Shown here one piece after another: positions 60,245-64,000 of a stretch of 64,000 nt of DNA. Origin of the DNA: Paenibacillus sp. MMS18-CY102 (lineage in GTDB: Bacteria > Bacillota > Bacilli > Paenibacillales > Paenibacillaceae); NCBI RefSeq assembly GCF_009789195.1, contig NZ_WSTC01000003.1:160776-224775 (forward strand), read 5' to 3'. A program made the translations under genes and the position numbers. Each line of letters begins with the position of its first letter. The stretch's first letter is position 1. A model generated the notes under the pieces. It was not told the DNA's origin and made no database searches. It was given only the letters and a program-made list of their open reading frames with translations.

Positions 60245-61087
60245 CTATACCACAGCCGCCTCTAATATCCGGCTGTCCCGTTGCTGTGTTGCCTCCGAAT
60301 GCGAGTTTACAAGCGCATATGGCAAGCATAGCGGCACGCCAGAACGAGGATCCCGTACGATATCTGCCTCAATGTTGAATACTTCTCGCAATATTTGAGG
60401 CGTCATTACTTCTTCGGGCGAGCCTTCGCCTTTGACCGTCCCTTTGTTAATGGCGATCATATGATGCGCATAGCGTGAAGCATGATTAAGATCATGGACA
60501 ACCATAACAATCGTCCGGTTATTCTCTTCATTCAGCTTCTGCAGCAGCTGCAGCACCTCAAGCTGATGTGCCATATCAAGGAATGTAGTCGGCTCATCCA
60601 AGAATAAAATATCGGTTTCTTGTGCCAAAGCCATTGCAATCCATGCCCGTTGGCGCTGGCCGCCAGACAGTTGATCGACTGGACGTTCCGCGAACTCCAT
60701 CATCCCAGTCGCTTGAATTGCCCATTGGACAATGGAACGATCTTCTTTCGTCAAGGAGCCAAACCCCTTTTGGTAAGGGAACCGGCCGTAGGAAACGAGT
60801 TCTGAAACAGTCAAGCCATCAGGCGCTGTTGGGTTTTGTGGCAAAATTGCAAGCTGCTTCGCAACTTCCTTAGTCGATTGCTTATGAATCGATTTTCCAT
60901 CCAACAATACTTGCCCATTAGAAGGAGACATAATCCTCGCCATCGTTTTCAGTATCGTCGACTTTCCTGATCCGTTCGATCCGACAAGTGCAGTGATTTT
61001 GCCTTGCGGAATCGCGATATTCAAATTTTCTACGATCAACCGGTCTTCATAAGAAATATTCAACTGGGACGTCGTAAGCCGAATCAT
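60245..61087 (-). CDS. Iron-siderophore ABC transporter ATP-binding protein (FecE/FhuC type)
   Basis: A 280-residue ATPase with Walker A GSNGSGKSTILKTMARIM near residue 38, ILPQNPTAPDGLTVSELVSYGRFPYQ (the LTV..LV..GR pattern typical of iron-chelate and B12 importers), signature LSGGQRQRAWIAMALAQ, Walker B ILFLDEPTTFLD and H-loop MVVHDLNHASRYA. Two Fur-box-like sites lie about 95-140 bp upstream, supporting iron control. No permease or binding protein is adjacent, so it probably serves transporters encoded elsewhere. Such orphan ATPases are common in this group. Confidence 0.9.
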   Translation of the reverse strand: MIRLTTSQLNISYEDRLIVENLNIAIPQGKITALVGSNGSGKSTILKTMARIMSPSNGQVLLDGKSIHKQSTKEVAKQLAILPQNPTAPDGLTVSELVSYGRFPYQKGFGSLTKEDRSIVQWAIQATGMMEFAERPVDQLSGGQRQRAWIAMALAQETDILFLDEPTTFLDMAHQLEVLQLLQKLNEENNRTIVMVVHDLNHASRYAHHMIAINKGTVKGEGSPEEVMTPQILREVFNIEADIVRDPRSGVPLCLPYALVNSHSEATQQRDSRILEAAVV

Positions 61088-61179
61088 ATTCTAGTCACTC
61101 CTTCTTCTGAGCAAGCACGCAGTCTAATTCCCACGAAAGGGAGGATATTCTTGTAGGTAATCATCAACTGGCATACAAT

Positions 61180-61230
61180 GGATGATAACGATTATCACTG
61201 TTCTCTACTAACGATGATAATCGTTATCAG
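61180..61230. promoter_or_regulatory. Two Fur-box-like sites
   Basis: GATGATAACGATTATCAC (61181-61198) and GATGATAATCGTTATCAG (61213-61230) each match the GATAATNATTATC-type Fur consensus with few changes. They lie between the ATPase gene and the LysR gene, upstream of the ATPase. Confidence 0.75.
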
Positions 61231-61246
61231 TTCATTCGTCAATCAT

Positions 61247-62164
61247 TTATGTTTCATCTTCTTCATTTGTGGCACTAAACTGCTTCAACAACGCTTCTTT
61301 AAATAAGCGCGCCGCTGTGCTGAGCGTTCGTTCCCGATGTGTAATAATTCCATGCTTTATTGTCACAGGTTTATTCATTGGCAAAATAACGATCCGGCCT
61401 TCAGCTGCATCCTGTTCGATGGTTCGGCGCGGCAAGCATGCAATGCCCACTCCTGATTTAATGAGCTGCTTTACCATATCGAGGCTAGGCAGCGCCATAT
61501 GCTCCACAGCCTGATGCTGCTCTTGCAGCCACCGGTGCCCAACCGTATGGTAGATGCATTGTTCACCGAATGATAGCAGAGGTGCACCTTCAAGCGCTCC
61601 CCAGCCCTCTACAGCCCATTTGCGCCCCCAGTTTTGCGATACGGCGATTACAAGCTCATCTTCTATTAAAGGCTCGAATAAGAGCTCCTCTGCCTCTGGC
61701 TGCAGCGGAACGATGCCTAGCTCAATCCGATGGCGCAGCACTTCGCGAACTGTATCCGTTTGGAAGCCTGTTTCTATTTTGACTCGAATATCAGGGTACT
61801 CCTGTAAAAATCGTCCAAGCCAATTCCCCCATTCTGAAACGTAAAACGACTCCAACAACCGAATCGATACGATTCCCTTCGGGCTATCGCTCCCAGCCAT
61901 CGCTTCCTCCATCATCGAAGCCAACTGCAGGAATCGATACATAAATGGCGCTGCTTTCTCCCCTGACTCAGTCGGTGTTATGCCGCGTGAACTTCGAACA
62001 AAAAGCTGGTGCCCCAATTGCTCCTCTAACAGTTTTAAATGTACGGTAACCGTCGATTGCACATATCCAAGGCGCTCCGCAGAACGGCTTATGCTGCGTT
62101 CCTCCCATAAAGCCACGAAGGTTTTTACAAGCCGCCCCTCCATCCGGTCATACATCAACATCAT
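61247..62164 (-). CDS. LysR family transcriptional regulator
   Basis: A 305-residue regulator. The N-terminal winged helix (VKTFVALWEERSISRSAERLGYVQSTVTVHLKLLEEQLGHQLFVRSSRGITPTESGE) is a textbook LysR DNA-binding domain. The effector domain follows from about residue 95 (KGIVSIRLLESFYVSEWGNWLGRFLQEYPDIRVKI). It is divergent from the DJ-1/PfpI gene at 62372, its likely target, with about 200 bp between. The start may be MMLMYDRM or the Met at residue 7. Effector unknown. Confidence 0.9.
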   Translation of the reverse strand: MMLMYDRMEGRLVKTFVALWEERSISRSAERLGYVQSTVTVHLKLLEEQLGHQLFVRSSRGITPTESGEKAAPFMYRFLQLASMMEEAMAGSDSPKGIVSIRLLESFYVSEWGNWLGRFLQEYPDIRVKIETGFQTDTVREVLRHRIELGIVPLQPEAEELLFEPLIEDELVIAVSQNWGRKWAVEGWGALEGAPLLSFGEQCIYHTVGHRWLQEQHQAVEHMALPSLDMVKQLIKSGVGIACLPRRTIEQDAAEGRIVILPMNKPVTIKHGIITHRERTLSTAARLFKEALLKQFSATNEEDET

Positions 62165-62371
62165 TCCTAACTATTTTAATTAGCGATAGTATATATTGAA
62201 TCCATTCATTATTCAAATACTTCTTTCAATGATATGCTGAAATCAGTTAAAGGGCAGTGGCGCAGGCAGGAACAACAAAAGCAACCCGCTGCCTCCACTT
62301 CATTAAGGATGAGAATTTGTGCAGGTGAGTGAGGTTCCTAAAGCATTAAAAAAACGAGAGGTGTGCATGAG

Positions 62372-63025
62372 ATGGTTAAACAGGGGTTTCGGATTGGCAT
62401 TTATGTATTCAAAGATGCAGAGGTACTCGATTATTCCGCACCTATCGGTGTCATTAGTGTAGCTAGACGGTATGACCCATCATTGGATGTGTTCACGATC
62501 AGCGAATCGATGCGCCCTATTCAGACATTAACAGGCTTAACAATCATGCCAACCTATTCCTTCAGCGATAAGCCTGCGATGGATGCATTCGTTATCCCAG
62601 GCGGCTATGGGACGAGACAAGAAATGTACAACCGCAATCTTCATCAGTTCATAAACGCATTAGGCGAAGAGTGTCTTCTTACGAGCGTGTGTACAGGATC
62701 TTGGGTGTACGGTCAAATGGGACTGCTCAATGGGCGCACCGCCACCAACCGTAAAGAGCCGGACGCCTTAGAGTCCTCTTCTTTAGGGCTGACACCAATT
62801 GACCGGCTTGCTCAAATCGCTCCTGCCTGCCGTATCTCGCGATCACGCATCGTCGACAGTGGGCAAATTATTACCGCCGGCGGAATAGCCTCAGGCATGG
62901 AGCTTGGCTTCCACCTACTGCGCAGAGCTGGCTACAATGAAGCTTTTGTACAAAGTGTAGCTCGAACGATGGAATACAGCCTTGCGTACGAAGGATACAA
63001 AGATGACATTCATTACGACGCATAG
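62372..63025 (+). CDS. DJ-1/PfpI family protein
   Basis: A 217-residue protein of the glutamine-amidotransferase-like DJ-1/PfpI group. It has FRIGIYVFKDAEVLDYSAPIGVISVARR at the start (acidic residue of the triad), AFVIPGGYGTRQEM, and the nucleophile elbow LLTSVCTGSWVYGQMGLLNGRTATNRK with Cys near residue 112. The later segment IITAGGIASGMELGFHLL is typical of isonitrile-hydratase-like members and of ligand domains of AraC-type regulators. Chemistry is unproven. ATG 62372 follows GAGAGG; a GTG three codons earlier is possible. Divergent from the LysR gene. Confidence 0.88.
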   Translation: MVKQGFRIGIYVFKDAEVLDYSAPIGVISVARRYDPSLDVFTISESMRPIQTLTGLTIMPTYSFSDKPAMDAFVIPGGYGTRQEMYNRNLHQFINALGEECLLTSVCTGSWVYGQMGLLNGRTATNRKEPDALESSSLGLTPIDRLAQIAPACRISRSRIVDSGQIITAGGIASGMELGFHLLRRAGYNEAFVQSVARTMEYSLAYEGYKDDIHYDA

Positions 63026-63032
63026 AAACAAC

Positions 63033-63063
63033 AAAAAAGCTCTCGAGAATGAACTCGAGAGCT
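63033..63063. terminator. Terminator after the DJ-1/PfpI gene
   Basis: AAAGCTCTCGAG and CTCGAGAGCTTT form a 12-bp stem. It may also end the tRNA operon read from the other side (T run on the minus strand). Confidence 0.85.
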
Positions 63064-63081
63064 TTCTGCTAGATAACATAG

Positions 63082-63161
63082 TGCGCGTAGAGGGACTTGA
63101 ACCCCCACGGTTGCCCGCTGGAACCTAAATCCAGTGCGTCTGCCAATTCCGCCATACGCGC
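63082..63161 (-). tRNA. tRNA-Leu (anticodon TAG)
   Basis: Acceptor GCGCGTA/TACGCGC, loop TTTAGGT, long variable arm; CCA not encoded. Last tRNA of the rrn-linked cluster. Confidence 0.92.
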
Positions 63162-63174
63162 ATAAACTGAAAAG

Positions 63175-63247
63175 TGAGCCATGTAGGACTCGAACCTACG
63201 ACACCCTGATTAAAAGTCAGGTGCTCTACCAACTGAGCTAATGGCTC
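63175..63247 (-). tRNA. tRNA-Lys (anticodon TTT)
   Basis: Acceptor GAGCCAT/ATGGCTC, loop CTTTTAA; CCA not encoded. Confidence 0.93.
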
Positions 63248-63255
63248 ATAATAAA

Positions 63256-63330
63256 TGGCTGGGGATCCAGGGATCGAACCTGGGAATGACGGAGTCAAAG
63301 TCCGTTGCCTTACCGCTTGGCTAATCCCCA
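63256..63330 (-). tRNA. tRNA-Gln (anticodon TTG)
   Basis: Acceptor TGGGGAT/ATCCCCA, loop CTTTGAC; CCA encoded. Canonical counterpart of the array tRNA-Gln at 22589. Confidence 0.95.
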
Positions 63331-63339
63331 ATAAAACGA

Positions 63340-63415
63340 TGGTGGAGGCTGACGGGATCGAACCGCCGACCCTCTGCTTGTAAGGCAGATGCTCTCCCAG
63401 CTGAGCTAAGCCTCC
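63340..63415 (-). tRNA. tRNA-Val (anticodon TAC)
   Basis: Acceptor GGAGGCT/AGCCTCC, loop CTTACAA; CCA encoded. Confidence 0.95.
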
Positions 63416-63419
63416 GTAA

Positions 63420-63494
63420 TGGTGACCCGTAGGGGATTCGAACCCCTGTTACCTCCGTGAAAGGGAGGTGTCTTAACCCCTTGACCAACGGGCC
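63420..63494 (-). tRNA. tRNA-Glu (anticodon TTC)
   Basis: Acceptor GGCCCGT/ACGGGTC, loop CTTTCAC; CCA encoded. Canonical counterpart of the array tRNA-Glu genes. Confidence 0.95.
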
Positions 63495-63519
63495 TAATTA
63501 ATAGCATGAAAGTTGAAAC

Positions 63520-63595
63520 TGGAGCTCTCAACCGGGATCGAACCGGTGACCTCATCCTTACCATGGATGCACTCTACCTACTGAGCTATGAGAGC
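63520..63595 (-). tRNA. tRNA-Thr (anticodon GGT)
   Basis: Acceptor GCTCTCA/TGAGAGC, loop ATGGTAA; CCA encoded. Confidence 0.95.
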
Positions 63596-63599
63596 GAAA

Positions 63600-63675
63600 T
63601 GGCTCCCCGAACAGGACTCGAACCTGTGACAACTCGATTAACAGTCGAGTGCTCTACCAACTGAGCTATCAGGGA
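63600..63675 (-). tRNA. tRNA-Asn (anticodon GTT)
   Basis: Acceptor TCCCTGA/TCGGGGA (one G-U), loop CTGTTAA; CCA encoded. First tRNA after the 23S gene. Confidence 0.94.
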
Positions 63676-63775
63676 ACAGAACAAGGTGCAATTGCCACCT
63701 TCAAAACTGGATGCGAATGATGAATCCTTAGCTTTGTTATACTCACGAAGTTGCTTCTCTTAATAAGAAGCTTAG

Positions 63776-64000
<225 letters not shown>

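Overview
The window looks like chromosome of a spore-forming Bacillota of the Paenibacillus/Cohnella type. Evidence: a gerA-gerC-gerB type spore germination operon; the conserved order sigW-rsiW-cdaA-cdaR-glmM-glmS with a glmS ribozyme; AGGAGG-type ribosome binding sites; catabolite-repression-like operators; and a long modular secreted amylase. The species assignment is inference.

Layout. 1-15.7 kb: a cut DUF4269 gene, an ABC-2 exporter (two permeases and an ATPase), a decayed histidine phosphatase, a lactonase, a GH130 phosphorylase with a divergent AraC regulator, a frameshifted gene next to an intact histidine phosphatase, a secreted GH13 amylase with two CBM25 and two FN3 modules, a PAS-methyl-accepting protein and an aldose-epimerase-like gene. 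15.7-19.8 kb: germination receptor operon. 20-22.1 kb: GMC oxidoreductase and a YkuK-like protein. 22.2-23.7 kb: an unusual nine-member tRNA array, a LexA-box-like palindrome and two tiny genes with matched leaders. 23.7-25.76 kb: gene remnants and no intact gene.

25,767-46,978: a complete Tn7-like transposon, 21.2 kb, inserted 24 bp past the glmS stop codon and bounded by the 5-bp duplication AGTCT. Its left end has three TnsB-type sites and its right end has four at exact 20-bp spacing. It encodes TnsA, TnsB, TnsC (interrupted by one amber codon) and TnsD/TniQ. Its cargo is a stack of anti-invader genes: a NYN-domain nuclease-like protein, an OLD-family ATPase/TOPRIM protein, a long prokaryotic Argonaute with an apparently complete catalytic tetrad, a Kiwa pair (KwaA/KwaB) and a type I restriction-modification system. 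A second copy of the left terminus lies inside, at 29,127. This suggests the element grew by adopting a more distant left end.

47.0-55.1 kb: glmS, its ribozyme, glmM, cdaR, cdaA, rsiW and sigW, linking amino-sugar synthesis, c-di-AMP synthesis and envelope stress. 55.1-58.9 kb: an EamA exporter and PEP carboxylase. 59.2-60.0 kb: six tRNAs with a duplicated Arg-Gly pair. 60.2-63.0 kb: a Fur-box-preceded iron-chelate ATPase, a LysR regulator and a divergent DJ-1/PfpI protein. 63.1-64.0 kb: seven tRNAs following the 3' end of a 23S rRNA gene, with no 5S between them.

The most interesting content is the Tn7-like defence island (precise ends, nested end, broken TnsC, G11 tract before kwaA, odd Argonaute start), followed by the divergent tRNA array with its LexA-like site.
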